The notes under the pieces: generated by a model | Told to the model about the DNA's origin: nothing | The model's database searches: none | The model's input: the letters and a program-made list of their open reading frames with translations, nothing else | Shown: positions 17,001 to 25,061 of the stretch, piece after piece | Numbering within the stretch: position 1 is the stretch's first letter | Layout: each line of letters starts with the position of its first letter | NCBI RefSeq assembly: GCF_000717335.1 | Contig: NZ_JNYZ01000028.1 | Coordinates: 1 to 64,000, forward strand | Reading direction: 5' to 3' | DNA: 64,000 nt | From: Amycolatopsis jejuensis | GTDB lineage: Bacteria > Actinomycetota > Actinomycetes > Mycobacteriales > Pseudonocardiaceae | Position numbers and translations under genes: made by a program

Positions 17001-18400
17001 TCAACAAGACCTGGGTCACCACTCCGGAAGAAGGGTATTTCGCGTTCCCGTTCAAGGTGGACAAGCCCACGATCACCTACGAAGCACCGGGAACGCCGGT
17101 GACGCTGGGTGCGGGGCAGATGCCGGGGTCCTCAATGGACTGGCAGGCGGTGCGCAGCTACGCCGACCTGTCGAACGGCAGCGGCGGCGTGACCCTGTCC
17201 ACTCAGGACGCTCCGCTGATGGAGTTCGGGCACATTCGGAGCATGGAACTGCTGCCGCGCCCTGGCCGTCTCGACCGGTCCGGCCCGGATCCGGCAGCCC
17301 CGTTGCCGGACAAGGGTTCCGCGTTCTCGTATGCCTTCAACAGCCTGTGGAACACCAATTACCGGCAGGCGCAGTCCGGGCCGATCGACTACCACTATTC
17401 GATCACCAGCCACGACGGTGGATTCGAACCGGTGGCCGCGACCGGCTACGGATGGGGGGTCCAGACCCCGCTGTCCGCGACGGCGATCGGCGCCGCACAG
17501 AAGGGGAATCTCGCCGCCGGAGCGCAGTCGCTGGTTTCGGTGGATGCCGGGAATGTGTTCGTGCAGACGGTCAAGCAGGCCTACCCGATCCGCCGCACGA
17601 ATGCACCGGACCTGCCGGTGACCGTGCGCTTGCTCGAGGTGGCCGGCAAGAATGGCACAGCGAAACTGCGGCTGCCGTTCAAGGTGACCGGAGCGCAGCT
17701 GGAGACGCCGTCCGAAGTGCCGGACGGAAAACCGTTGAGCATTACCGATGCCGGGTCCGGTTCGGAGATCAGCGTTCCGGTGGGTGCGCACGGAATCGTG
17801 ACCGTGGGCGTGAAACCGGCCGCGGGTTACGACGCCGGGTCGCCGGTAGCGTGCGCAACGGACTTCGCGCTCGCCCCGGACAGCTACGAGACGTACAACA
17901 CCGCCTTCCCGCGCGATGTCAACTACACCGCACAGCAGGACGCGGGATTCACCACGGGCGTGTCGTACCCGTCGGCGACCACCCCGTGGGTCGGTACCCA
18001 GGGCGGCAGCGTGGCGAGTCCACAGTGGAGCTACATCCAGCCGGGACCCAGCGACGGCTGGGCAGGCTCGCGGCAGCATCCGTTCACCGTGAACTTCACC
18101 GTGGACCAGCCGCGAGACCTCACCCTGAACCTGTGGTTCCTCGACACGCACGACCAGGCACCACCGGCCATCGACGTCGCAGTGAACGGAGGAACCGCGC
18201 AGCGAATCCAGCTACCCGCGGGCGGTGGCGACGGGTACCACTGGGGTGACACCCAGCCGCTCAACGCCCACGGCATCGCACCGAGCACGCAGTCCATCCG
18301 CCTCCCGGCGGATCAGCTGAAACCGGGGCAGAACACGGTGACCATCACGACGGTCTCCGGTTCGTGGCTGGTGTACGACGGCTTCGCGATCGGCCGCTGA
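14072..18400 (+). CDS. Secreted glycoside hydrolase family 38 alpha-mannosidase, multidomain
   Basis: A 1442-residue exported enzyme. It begins with basic residues, a hydrophobic stretch and SAVSGAPGVAA, a signal peptide of about 38 residues. The catalytic GH38 region carries NGSHLDIGYHYD (about 331-342; His and Asp bind zinc) and TALQEDVAG (about 446-454; Asp is the nucleophile), with a beta-sandwich tail to about 1260. Two related modules flank it: FALAPGDYQKFATTFPGDV at about 63 and FALAPDSYETYNTAFPRDV at about 1265. Each ends in SGSW or AGSW plus a YD motif, resembling the carbohydrate-binding domain of family 4 polysaccharide lyases. It would release mannose outside the cell for the adjacent porter, kinase and ManA. 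Confidence 0.85.
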   Translation: MSSFSGRTRRRSWWFVDAVVVLVAAASVSAVSGAPGVAAPRAYTEPSVFTIGKPDQSDTEFALAPGDYQKFATTFPGDVTYTVGTSKPEKDWPYLQPGPADSWAGGKQHTATIRYDLKPEQTGDLLLQIDYVDSHDKAPPTVEVQSNGRSVESVTVPPGGGAGVYGIGYFSGTSGYVNRPHQIGVLIPKDTVNAGKNRISLRTTAGSWAAYDAVRLVPAPKELGAVQVLAKTPTVLFKSDGGAERQLVDVDVNNTAGAGPATFTAALGGATAQTTIDSLPSGRSTQRISVPPAPASGPAKLDVTAARNGQPAGTYSTSLPYQRRWQLDVINGSHLDIGYHYDQATTRQLQDGFLDQAVTQCRDTANRPDAEKFRWTVEQAWMIDAYVQDRPADKVQALGECVAAGQIEITGSYDNNLSDLASTEQLARTQAKATRTFAEKFGKPVTTALQEDVAGVTAQKIQLLAKDGVKLLINGTNPDHTGRWISPHTDQDSPALFHWKAPDGSKVLTFFAANSYNEGYKLDYGAFKCTLAPWPTDDRNDKCGTSPKLPYTPVAAPSPDVVNSLVGKMSTGIANWFPGLQVGRYSQSVYPLMFFEDSSPPMNGISDVIRNYSQQYTWPKLVMSTPSRFYADATTPHGQTSPSGYSPDASSQDVANLPVKGGDYPDWWSDGAGSSAAETGETMRSQARAASAETLGTLSGTAPNTQCLVDSAYRETELYTEHTWASPELLPNDPQWAVKKARADKASRLSVSAMDSATRSLGGQVTNSSANPGLAVFNALSVQRSDVVTAPVPADWSGQLADVTTGAAVPYESAGQGRIRFVAADVPAVGYRTYELRPGSNEGRPDEALHWDPGSGTLENQYYRVTVSTTTGAVTSVFDKAAGRELVDPDSPFAVNQYVYRPNPNRGGRTTPDKQWSPGSAKVTVQSQGPVSISLKVAYPDTPGGKDAGGAATGVESAGATLTLYANTKRLDIANQINKTWVTTPEEGYFAFPFKVDKPTITYEAPGTPVTLGAGQMPGSSMDWQAVRSYADLSNGSGGVTLSTQDAPLMEFGHIRSMELLPRPGRLDRSGPDPAAPLPDKGSAFSYAFNSLWNTNYRQAQSGPIDYHYSITSHDGGFEPVAATGYGWGVQTPLSATAIGAAQKGNLAAGAQSLVSVDAGNVFVQTVKQAYPIRRTNAPDLPVTVRLLEVAGKNGTAKLRLPFKVTGAQLETPSEVPDGKPLSITDAGSGSEISVPVGAHGIVTVGVKPAAGYDAGSPVACATDFALAPDSYETYNTAFPRDVNYTAQQDAGFTTGVSYPSATTPWVGTQGGSVASPQWSYIQPGPSDGWAGSRQHPFTVNFTVDQPRDLTLNLWFLDTHDQAPPAIDVAVNGGTAQRIQLPAGGGDGYHWGDTQPLNAHGIAPSTQSIRLPADQLKPGQNTVTITTVSGSWLVYDGFAIGR

Positions 18401-18407
18401 AACCCGG

Positions 18408-18444
18408 GCGCAGGGGCCACTCCGGCAAGGGGTGGTCCCTGCGC
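18408..18444. terminator. Hairpin terminator after the mannosidase gene
   Basis: Left arm GCGCAGGGGCCACTCC (18408-18423) pairs with GGGGTGGTCCCTGCGC (18429-18444) at 14 of 16 positions around a five-base loop, eight bases past the mannosidase stop. There is no U-run, as is common in high-GC actinobacteria. The right arm overlaps the start of the VOC remnant. Confidence 0.65.
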
Positions 18445-18707
18445 TGTCGATGTACTACGCCGACCCGGAAGGCAACGGCGTGGAAATCCAGGTCGACGCC
18501 TTCGGTGACTGGGACAAGTCGAAGGAATGGATGTGGGCGTCCCGCGAATTCGCCGAAAACGCCATCGGCGAATTCTTCGACCCGGACAAGCTCGTCGCGG
18601 CCCGCGAAAAGGGGTTGTCGAAGGACGAAATCCACCAAGCGGCGCGCGGCGGGGATTACCGGCCGGAGAAGATCCCGGAGGACATCCTGCTGCCGGAAGT
18701 GTACTGA
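18432..18707 (+). pseudogene. C-terminal remnant of a VOC (glyoxalase/extradiol dioxygenase) family protein
   Basis: About 90 residues match only the last half of a vicinal-oxygen-chelate protein. VVPALSMYYADPEGNGVEIQ is the usual metal-ligand (Glu) strand of the second VOC repeat, followed by a helical tail with EFFDPDKLVAAREKG and DILLPEV. The N-terminal half, with the other ligands, is missing. The open frame begins inside the mannosidase terminator hairpin, so there is no promoter or ribosome site of its own. It is a truncated leftover of a rearrangement. Confidence 0.75.
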
Positions 18708-18729
18708 GCCGCCGGGTTCGTGGCCGGGG

Positions 18730-19259
18730 CTACCTCGGCCACTCGGGAGCCAGTAGCCCCAGCACGACCAGGTCCACGAAGCGGCCCGACACCCACGCCG
18801 CGCCCCCCAGGGTGCCCTCCACCTGGAACCCGCACGCGGTGGCCGCGCCGAGCAGCGCGGCGTTGTCCGCCAGGGTCTCCGCCTGGATGCGGTGCAAACC
18901 GCGGACTGTGAAGCCGTAATCGCACAGCACCCGGATTGCGTCGGTGCCCAAGCCGCGCCCGTGGAAGGACGGGCGCAACGCGATGCCGAGGTGCGCCATG
19001 CGGTTGTGGAGATCGATTCCCCACAGCAACCCTTCCCCGGTGAGCGCACCGCCGCCCAGCTCGACCACCGAGAAGCACGCCGGATCGGCGACCGCGAACG
19101 GCAGGCCGCGGAATCGGGCGCGATCGGGCGCCACGGCCGGGAATCCGCTCTCGACCGTGCAGCCACGTCGTCGTACAGCTCGGCATGCAGGATCGCGACA
19201 TCACTCTCGTGCCGGGCCCGCAGCCCGGCCTTCTCTCCGGTCAGCACGAAGATCTTCAT
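18730..19259 (-). pseudogene. GNAT family N-acetyltransferase, frameshifted
   Basis: The N-terminal part starts at the ATG at 19259 (MKIFVLTGEKAGLRARHESD, then ILHAELYDDVA and RPWRPIAPDSAA). The rest of the acetyltransferase, PFAVADPACFSVVEL, GEGLLWGIDLHNRMAHLGIA, the acetyl-CoA loop RPSFHGRGLGTDAI and LHRIQAETLADNAALLGAA, is in another frame. A single-base loss near 19115-19120 would explain it. A GTG at 19134 could in principle initiate a 134-residue shortened protein that keeps the acetyl-CoA site but lacks the first strands. The gene is divergent from a LysR gene. Confidence 0.7.
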
Positions 19260-19312
19260 ACCGGATCCCGCCGCCGGGTGGAAATGTCGTACCCGGCACG
19301 TACAGTCGCCGG

Positions 19313-20203
19313 GTGGATGTCAGGCATCTCCGGTACTTCGTCGCCATCGTCGAGCACAACGGGTTCACCCGGGCTGCGGCGGCGCTCAGAATTGCCCAGC
19401 CGTCGTTGTCCCATGCGATCCGGACGCTCGAGACCGAGCTGGGGGTTCCGCTGTTCCATCGGGCCGGGCGGCGGATTCTGCTCACCACGGCGGGGGAATC
19501 GCTGCTCGGGCCTGCGCGCAGGGTGCTGGCCGACTTCACCGCGATCGAGACGGTCACCGCCTCGATGCGGGACCTCACGGCGGGGCGGCTCACCGTCACC
19601 GCGCCGCCGTCGATCGCCGTGCATTCGCTGGTGCCGTGGATCGGGGCGTTCGTGCGGGAGTATCCGGCGATTTCCGTCGAGTTCCTCGAGGCGCCGGACA
19701 GCAACCGGGCGGCGGCGCGGGTCCGGCGGGCCGAGGCCGATCTCGGGGTGCTGGAGGCGTTGCGTGCCGACGCGGAGCTCGTCCAGTACCGGTGTCCGCC
19801 GATCGAGCTGTTCGTTGCGCTTCCGCCGGGATCTGTTATCGGGGAAGGGGAAACGGTGCGGTTCGCCGAGCTGGCGGACGTCCCGTTCGTCGCCGGGCGG
19901 CCGGGTACGCGGGTGCGCAGTGTGCTCGACGATGCCGTGGGGCGCTACGGATTGCGGGTCGCGGTGGCCACCGAGGAGCGGGAAACCGTGGTACCGCTGG
20001 TGGTTTCCGGCGTCGGCGCGGCGGTGGTTCCGGCGCCGTTCGCCCGTGACGCGGCGTTGCACGGGGCGGTGGTGCGGAAACTCGACCCGCCCGTCGACCT
20101 GCCGGTCCAGCTCGTGCACCGGGCGGCGGGTTCGATGACCCCCGCCGCTGCCGCGTTCCTGGAGCTGGCCTTGCGGGCGGAGGCCGGCCCGGCCGAACCA
20201 TAG
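19313..20203 (+). CDS. LysR family transcriptional regulator
   Basis: A 296-residue LysR regulator. The N-terminal helix-turn-helix is complete: VRHLRYFVAIVEHNGFTRAA and then LRIAQPSLSHAIRTLETELG (about 3-45). The effector-binding domain follows (GRLTVTAPPSI, ADLGVLEAL, VSGVGAAVVP). The GTG at 19313 is the only start giving the full DNA-binding domain. Directly downstream on the same strand lie a metallo-hydrolase and a MatC-like permease, probably its targets. A dyad GATTCG-N14-CGAATC lies in that promoter. Confidence 0.85.
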   Translation: MDVRHLRYFVAIVEHNGFTRAAAALRIAQPSLSHAIRTLETELGVPLFHRAGRRILLTTAGESLLGPARRVLADFTAIETVTASMRDLTAGRLTVTAPPSIAVHSLVPWIGAFVREYPAISVEFLEAPDSNRAAARVRRAEADLGVLEALRADAELVQYRCPPIELFVALPPGSVIGEGETVRFAELADVPFVAGRPGTRVRSVLDDAVGRYGLRVAVATEERETVVPLVVSGVGAAVVPAPFARDAALHGAVVRKLDPPVDLPVQLVHRAAGSMTPAAAAFLELALRAEAGPAEP

Positions 20204-20220
20204 AACTGTCGCATGGAAGT

Positions 20221-20246
20221 GATTCGGAACCGGTCTTGGACGAATC
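20221..20246. promoter_or_regulatory. Dyad in the promoter of the metallo-hydrolase operon
   Basis: GATTCG (20221-20226) and CGAATC (20241-20246) form a perfect 6-base inverted repeat separated by 14 bases, about 60 bases upstream of the metallo-hydrolase start and just after the LysR stop. Position and spacing suit a LysR-type activator site. Confidence 0.4.
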
Positions 20247-20304
20247 GAAGGGATCTGATGCCTACTGGGGCAACCCATTTCACAGTCCACAGAGGAGTGG
20301 CCCG

Positions 20305-21177
20305 GTGAACATGCCCGAAGTGAAGATCCACCCGCTCGGCAGCGGTACGCCCACCCCGACGCCGCAGCGGTTCGGGTCGTCCTACGTCGCCGACGTCGGC
20401 GGCGAGCTGATCATGATCGACTGCGGTCCGGCGACCACGTGGAAGCTCGTCAAGGCCGGGATGTGGCCCACGCACGTCAACACGCTGTTCTTCACCCACC
20501 ACCACTTCGACCACAACGGCGACTATCCGTGCTTCCTGCTCACGCGCTGGGACCAGAGCATCGGCACGGAAGGCGAACTGGAGGTGTTCGGCCCGGCGCC
20601 CACCACACGGCTCACCGAGCAGCTGATCGGCGAGGAAGGCGCCTTCGCGTACGAGTATCAGGCGCGGATTTCCTTCCCCACCAGCCAGCACGTGTTCGTC
20701 AACCGTGGGGGCACGCTGCCCCGCCGCCCGCCGCGGGTGCAGACCCACGACATCGGGCCGGATTTCGTGCACGAAACCGGGAACTGGACGATGCGTGCTG
20801 CCGTCGCGAACCATGCCCAGCCGTACCTCGAATGTCTCTCGTACCGGTTGGACACCGCGGCCGGGAGCGTGGTGTTCACCGGCGACACCGAACCGTGCGA
20901 TTCCGTCCTGGAGCTCGCGCAGGGTGCCGACGTGATGCTCTGCATGTGCTGGGACCTCGACCATCTCATGGACGACTGCGGCGAAGGCGACGGCCAGTGC
21001 GGTCCGGTCGGCGCGGCCGGGATGGCGGCGAAGGCCGGGGTCCGCAAACTGGTGCTGGTCCACCAGGGTCCCCACATCGCCCGCCAGGACCAGACGGCGG
21101 TGGCGCTGGCGGAAACCCGCAAGATCTACGACGGGGAGGTTGTTTTCGGGGCCGAGCTGACCAGTTTCCCTCTCTGA
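20305..21177 (+). CDS. MBL-fold metallo-hydrolase
   Basis: A 290-residue metallo-beta-lactamase-fold hydrolase. The metal motif is clear: FFTHHHFDHNGD (His 65, His 67, Asp 69, His 70 pattern), with later ligands in VANHAQPY, VVFTGDTEPC and LVLVHQGPH. Such proteins hydrolyse esters, lactones or phosphodiesters such as RNA 3' ends (RNase Z-like group); the substrate here is unknown. GAGGAG stands seven bases before the GTG at 20305, which I take as the start over the ATG at 20311. It is followed after 12 bases by a MatC-like organic anion permease, so it may process a transported lactone or ester. Confidence 0.8.
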   Translation: MNMPEVKIHPLGSGTPTPTPQRFGSSYVADVGGELIMIDCGPATTWKLVKAGMWPTHVNTLFFTHHHFDHNGDYPCFLLTRWDQSIGTEGELEVFGPAPTTRLTEQLIGEEGAFAYEYQARISFPTSQHVFVNRGGTLPRRPPRVQTHDIGPDFVHETGNWTMRAAVANHAQPYLECLSYRLDTAAGSVVFTGDTEPCDSVLELAQGADVMLCMCWDLDHLMDDCGEGDGQCGPVGAAGMAAKAGVRKLVLVHQGPHIARQDQTAVALAETRKIYDGEVVFGAELTSFPL

Positions 21178-21189
21178 CCGGAGCCTGCC

Positions 21190-22449
21190 ATGGGAACCAT
21201 CGTCGTCGTCTCAGTGGTCGTCCTCGTCGCGGTTTTCGTGCTGGCGACGGTGTGGGACGACCTCAACATCGGGGTACTGGCGCTGCCGGCGGCGTTCGCG
21301 GTCGGCAGTTTCGCCGGACTGCCGGTGAAGGAGATCGTGGCCGGGGTGCCGGCACAGATGATCCTGCTCATCGCGGGCATCACGTTCCTGTTCGGCATCG
21401 CGCGCACCAACGGCACGCTGGACTGGATTCTCGGCGCCCTGCTGAAACTGACCCGCGGACGGCGCGCGCTGATTCCGTGGATCTTCTTCCTGATCGCGGT
21501 CGTGGTGGCGAACATCGGTGCGCTGCCCACCGCGGCGCTGGCGATCACGCTGCCATTGGCGATCAGTGCCGCATACCGGTATGGCATCAGCCCGTTCATG
21601 ATGGGCGTGGTCACCATCCAAGGCGCGTCGACCAGCGCGTTTTCGCCGATCAGCGTGTACGGGACGATCGCGAACGGCGTGCTTTCCGGGCACGGGGTCG
21701 CCACCAGCCCGGGGATGTTGTGGCTGATCCACCTGGTGGTGAGTGCGCTGGTGGCCGCCGTGGTGTACCTGGTGTTCGGCGGCCTCCGCCTGCTGCGGCA
21801 GCCGAAACTCGTCGACGCCGGAAACGCGCCGTCCGGGGGAACCGTGGCCATCGCGGTGAAAGCCACGGCCTACCAGAAAACCACCTTGGCCGGGCTGGTC
21901 CTGCTGGTGGTGGGTCTCGCCGGGTTCAACCTGGACCCGGGCCTGACGGCGCTGTCCATCGGCGCGGTGCTCAACGTGCTCTTCGCGCGCCGGGACAAAC
22001 GGCCGGTGCAGGAGATCGCGTGGCCGGTGATCCTGCTGCTCGCCGGGGTGCTCACGTACATCCACGTGCTGGACGAGATCGGCGTGATGGACGCGCTCAG
22101 CCGCGGGCTGGCGAACCTCGGCAGCCCGGCGCTCGGGGTGCTGGCGCTGGCCTACATCGCCGCGATCACGTCCGCGCTGGCGTCGTCGTCGGCGGTGATG
22201 GGTTCCGTGCTGCCGCTGGCCGCGCCGCTCCTGGCCGGGGGAGCGGTGCCGTTCCTGGGTTCCCTCACCACGATCACGCTGTCGACGGTGATCGTCGACG
22301 CGAGCCCGCTGTCCCTGGCCGGGGTCCTGATCATGGCGGAAGCGAAACCGGAGGAACGCGGGTCGCTGTTCCGGCGCCTGCTGGTCTTCGGCCTCGCGAC
22401 GGCGTTGCTGGCGCCGCTGCTGCTGTGGGTGCCGCTGGTTTTGCTTTAG
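21190..22449 (+). CDS. MatC-like dicarboxylate/organic anion permease
   Basis: A 419-residue permease with about 11-12 membrane helices. The first part, LNIGVLALPAAFAVGSFAG (about 22-40), resembles the MatC N-terminal domain of malonate/dicarboxylate carriers. GISPFMMGVVTIQGASTSAFSP and a second related segment, SSSAVMGSVLPLAAPLL, form the duplicated hairpin pattern of ion-transporter superfamily carriers. It follows the metallo-hydrolase closely and is presumably co-transcribed under the upstream LysR. The substrate is inferred to be a small carboxylate. Confidence 0.75.
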   Translation: MGTIVVVSVVVLVAVFVLATVWDDLNIGVLALPAAFAVGSFAGLPVKEIVAGVPAQMILLIAGITFLFGIARTNGTLDWILGALLKLTRGRRALIPWIFFLIAVVVANIGALPTAALAITLPLAISAAYRYGISPFMMGVVTIQGASTSAFSPISVYGTIANGVLSGHGVATSPGMLWLIHLVVSALVAAVVYLVFGGLRLLRQPKLVDAGNAPSGGTVAIAVKATAYQKTTLAGLVLLVVGLAGFNLDPGLTALSIGAVLNVLFARRDKRPVQEIAWPVILLLAGVLTYIHVLDEIGVMDALSRGLANLGSPALGVLALAYIAAITSALASSSAVMGSVLPLAAPLLAGGAVPFLGSLTTITLSTVIVDASPLSLAGVLIMAEAKPEERGSLFRRLLVFGLATALLAPLLLWVPLVLL

Positions 22450-22525
22450 CGGCATGGCTTTCGCGCGGGCGGGGACCGTGCCAAGATCGACCGGGAACTG
22501 CCCCCGTATCCCGAAGGACGTCATC

Positions 22526-22792
22526 GTGGCCGACCTCCCTCCCCGCCCGCACTACCATTCCAGCGCCGACAAAAGCGGCGAAGCCGTCGCCCTGCGGGTG
22601 AAGGCCGCGGCGGAGTCCGATGGGCCCGCCGACTACGCGAACCGGCTCCAGGTGGAGATTCTCGCGCAGCTGGTGGCCATCCGGCGGCACGCGCTGATCG
22701 TGGCCAGTGTGGTGCTGGTCTGGGCGGTGCTGACCGTCATCGGGATCATCGTGATCCTGGCCAAGCTGCCCGCCACCGCCCCGGGGTACTGA
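22526..22792 (+). CDS. Small single-pass membrane protein of unknown function
   Basis: An 88-residue protein. A polar N-terminal half (PPRPHYHSSADKSGEAVALR) and an amphipathic helix (ANRLQVEILAQLVAIRRHAL) precede one strong membrane helix (IVASVVLVWAVLTVIGIIVI, about 58-77) and a short tail. The GTG at 22526 has GAAGGA seven bases upstream. I do not recognise a family. It lies downstream of the permease after 76 bases and may have its own promoter. Confidence 0.6.
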   Translation: MADLPPRPHYHSSADKSGEAVALRVKAAAESDGPADYANRLQVEILAQLVAIRRHALIVASVVLVWAVLTVIGIIVILAKLPATAPGY

Positions 22793-22797
22793 GCGCG

Positions 22798-23703
22798 CTA
22801 ACCGGGTAACGCCGGACCGGCCGGATTCGCCCCGTGGATCGGCCGGTTCGGGTTGGCGTGCGCCAGGATTGCCGTGGTGAGCGCCTCCACCGGTTCCGCC
22901 GGCGCCCGCGGGTTGGTGATCAGTACCAGGTCCAGCTCGCCCAGCGCCGGGAGCCCGGCGCTGGGCGGGAGCTCGGACAGGTCGCCCGGCAGCAGGCTGC
23001 GGATGAAGATCGACACGCCCAGACCGGCGCGGGCCGCGGCCAGCACCGCGTTGTGCCCGCGGGCCGTGCACGCCACGCGGTACTTGATCCCGGCTTCCTC
23101 CAGCGCCTGCACCGCCAGCGCCCGGCTCGGGCTCGGGGCCTGGTAGACGATCAGCGGTACCGGATGGTGCTCGTCCCAGTGCAGGCCGCTGTTTTCGGCC
23201 GTCGCCCACACCAGGCGGTCGCGGCGGACCAGGCGGCCCCGGCCTTCGCGGGCGGCCGTTTTGAGCAGCGCGACGTCCACGTGGCCGGATTCCACCCGCC
23301 GTTCCAGCTGCACGCTCAGCTGCGACACCGTGAGGTCCAGCGTGATCCCCGGGTTCAGGTGCCGGAAGTCCCGCAGGATGCGCGGGACCCGGGTGAGCGC
23401 GAGATCGTCCGTGACGCCGAAGCGCAGCCGCCCGCGCATGCCGGTGCCGGCGAAGTAGTCGGCCGCCTGGGCGTGCGCGGCCAGGATCGAGCGGGCGAAC
23501 CCGAGCATCGCTTCGCCGTCGACCGTCAGGCGCACGCTGCGGGTGTCCCGTACCAGCAGTGGCCGCCCGACGGCTTCCTCCAGCTTGCGGATGTGGTGGC
23601 TCACCGTGGGCTGGCGCAGCCCGAGCGCGGCGGCGGCCTGCGTGAAGCTGAGCGACTGGGCCACCGCGAGGAAGGTGCGGACCTGCTCCGGCGCGAAAAC
23701 CAC
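22798..23703 (-). CDS. LysR family transcriptional regulator
   Basis: A 301-residue LysR protein: FLAVAQSLSFTQAAAALGLR and QPTVSHHIRKLEEAVGRPLL form the winged helix-turn-helix (about 10-50), followed by the effector domain (RLRFGVTDDLALTRVP, DVALLKTAAREG, VLAAARAGLGVSIF). The GTG at 23703 gives the full N-terminus. It is divergent from the MFS gene at 23826; the shared 120-base region contains ATTGC-N5-GCAAT, a textbook LysR box (T-N11-A). Confidence 0.85.
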   Translation of the reverse strand: MVFAPEQVRTFLAVAQSLSFTQAAAALGLRQPTVSHHIRKLEEAVGRPLLVRDTRSVRLTVDGEAMLGFARSILAAHAQAADYFAGTGMRGRLRFGVTDDLALTRVPRILRDFRHLNPGITLDLTVSQLSVQLERRVESGHVDVALLKTAAREGRGRLVRRDRLVWATAENSGLHWDEHHPVPLIVYQAPSPSRALAVQALEEAGIKYRVACTARGHNAVLAAARAGLGVSIFIRSLLPGDLSELPPSAGLPALGELDLVLITNPRAPAEPVEALTTAILAHANPNRPIHGANPAGPALPG

Positions 23704-23723
23704 CGCCCCATGCTAACCCACCC

Positions 23724-23738
23724 ATTGCACTTCGCAAT
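23724..23738. promoter_or_regulatory. LysR box (T-N11-A) between LysR and MFS genes
   Basis: ATTGC-ACTTC-GCAAT is a perfect inverted repeat with the T-N11-A core expected for LysR regulators, 21 bases upstream of the LysR start. It probably serves both autorepression and activation of the divergent MFS gene. Confidence 0.65.
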
Positions 23739-23825
23739 GAGAATTATCGGTTGAATTCTCTTTCTCGATCGGTGCCGGGCATCGCACGATGGAACCGCAG
23801 ATCTCTCCCGAGGAGGCGTTTCGTC

Positions 23826-25061
23826 GTGGCCATCGCGGCCGGCAGTCACCCCCAGACCGTCCCCCCGACCCCACGGCGCAGCCGGTTTTCCGTGCTGCGC
23901 TCCCGCAATTTCCGGCTTTTCCTGCTCGGCCAGTCGGTGGCCACCACCGGCCTCTGGGTCCAGCGCATCGCCCAGGACTGGCTCGTGCTCAGCCTCAGCG
24001 GCAGCGCCGCCGCGGTCGGCGTCACCACGGCCATGCAGTGGGCGCCCACCGTCGCGTTCGGGCTGGCCGGCGGCTGGGTGGCCGACCGCTTCCCGAAACG
24101 CCGGGTCCTGCAGGTCACCCAGGTCGCGGCGGCGGGGTTCGCGGTGCTGCTGGCCACGCTGACGCTCACCCACCAGGTCACCGCGTGGCACGTCCAGCTG
24201 GTGGCCGCCGGGCTCGGCACGGTGGCCGCGATCGACTGGCCGGTGCGGCTCGCGTTCGTCACCGAGCTCGTGGACCAGGACGACGTGCACAGCGCGGTCA
24301 GCCTCAACTCGTCGACGTTCCAGCTCGGCGGGTTCGTCGGACCGGCGTTGTCCGGGGTGCTGATCACCGCCGTCGGCCCGGGCTGGGCCTTCGCCGCCAA
24401 TGCGGTGTCGTACCTTGCGCCGCTCATCGCCCTCGCCCGGATCGATGCCGCTCCTTCGCAGCGGCGGGCGGTCGAGCCGGTCCGGGGCGTGCTGCGCGAC
24501 CTGGCCGTCCGGCCGGTGGTGTGGCTGCCGATGGCCGTGGCCGGGGTGTTCAGCCTGTTCGCGCTCAACCTGCCGGTGACCCTTGCCGCCCACGCCCGCA
24601 TCATCCACAGTGGACCCGGTGGGTACGCGATGCTCACGTCCGCCGCCGCGATCGGCTCGGTGATCGGCGCGCTCCTCGCCGCGGGCCGCACCCGCACGAC
24701 GTTACGCGGGCTCATCCGCATCGGCTTCGCACTGTCCGGCGCTTATGCGGTGGCCGCCGCGGTTCCGGTGCAGTGGGGTTTTCTTGCGGTTCTCGTTGCC
24801 ATCGGCATTGCCACGCAACAGATGTACACCGCTGCCAACGCCACGGTGCAGCTCGCCGCCGGACCCGTGCTGCGCGGCCGGGTGATGGGCGCGTACCTCC
24901 TGGTCGTGATGGGCGGCGGGGCAGCCGGAGGACCGTTGCTGGGCGCCCTCGATGAGCATCTCGGTCCCCGGATCGGCCTGCTCGCGGCCGGGGTGGTCCC
25001 GGCGGTTGTGCTTGTCGTGCTTGCCTTCGCGCTCAGGCGGTCCGGCGGTGGATCGATTTGA
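23826..25061 (+). CDS. MFS transporter (EntS-like group)
   Basis: A 411-residue, roughly 12-helix MFS exporter. FSVLRSRNFRLFLLGQSVAT (about 21-40), WVADRFPKRRVLQVTQ (loop 2-3 motif) and LNSSTFQLGGFVGPALSGVL are typical of the group that includes EntS-like efflux proteins. The GTG at 23826 has GAGGAGG upstream. It faces a LysR gene, and its 3' end overlaps that of a convergent aldehyde dehydrogenase gene by 29 bases. The substrate is unknown. Confidence 0.75.
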   Translation: MAIAAGSHPQTVPPTPRRSRFSVLRSRNFRLFLLGQSVATTGLWVQRIAQDWLVLSLSGSAAAVGVTTAMQWAPTVAFGLAGGWVADRFPKRRVLQVTQVAAAGFAVLLATLTLTHQVTAWHVQLVAAGLGTVAAIDWPVRLAFVTELVDQDDVHSAVSLNSSTFQLGGFVGPALSGVLITAVGPGWAFAANAVSYLAPLIALARIDAAPSQRRAVEPVRGVLRDLAVRPVVWLPMAVAGVFSLFALNLPVTLAAHARIIHSGPGGYAMLTSAAAIGSVIGALLAAGRTRTTLRGLIRIGFALSGAYAVAAAVPVQWGFLAVLVAIGIATQQMYTAANATVQLAAGPVLRGRVMGAYLLVVMGGGAAGGPLLGALDEHLGPRIGLLAAGVVPAVVLVVLAFALRRSGGGSI

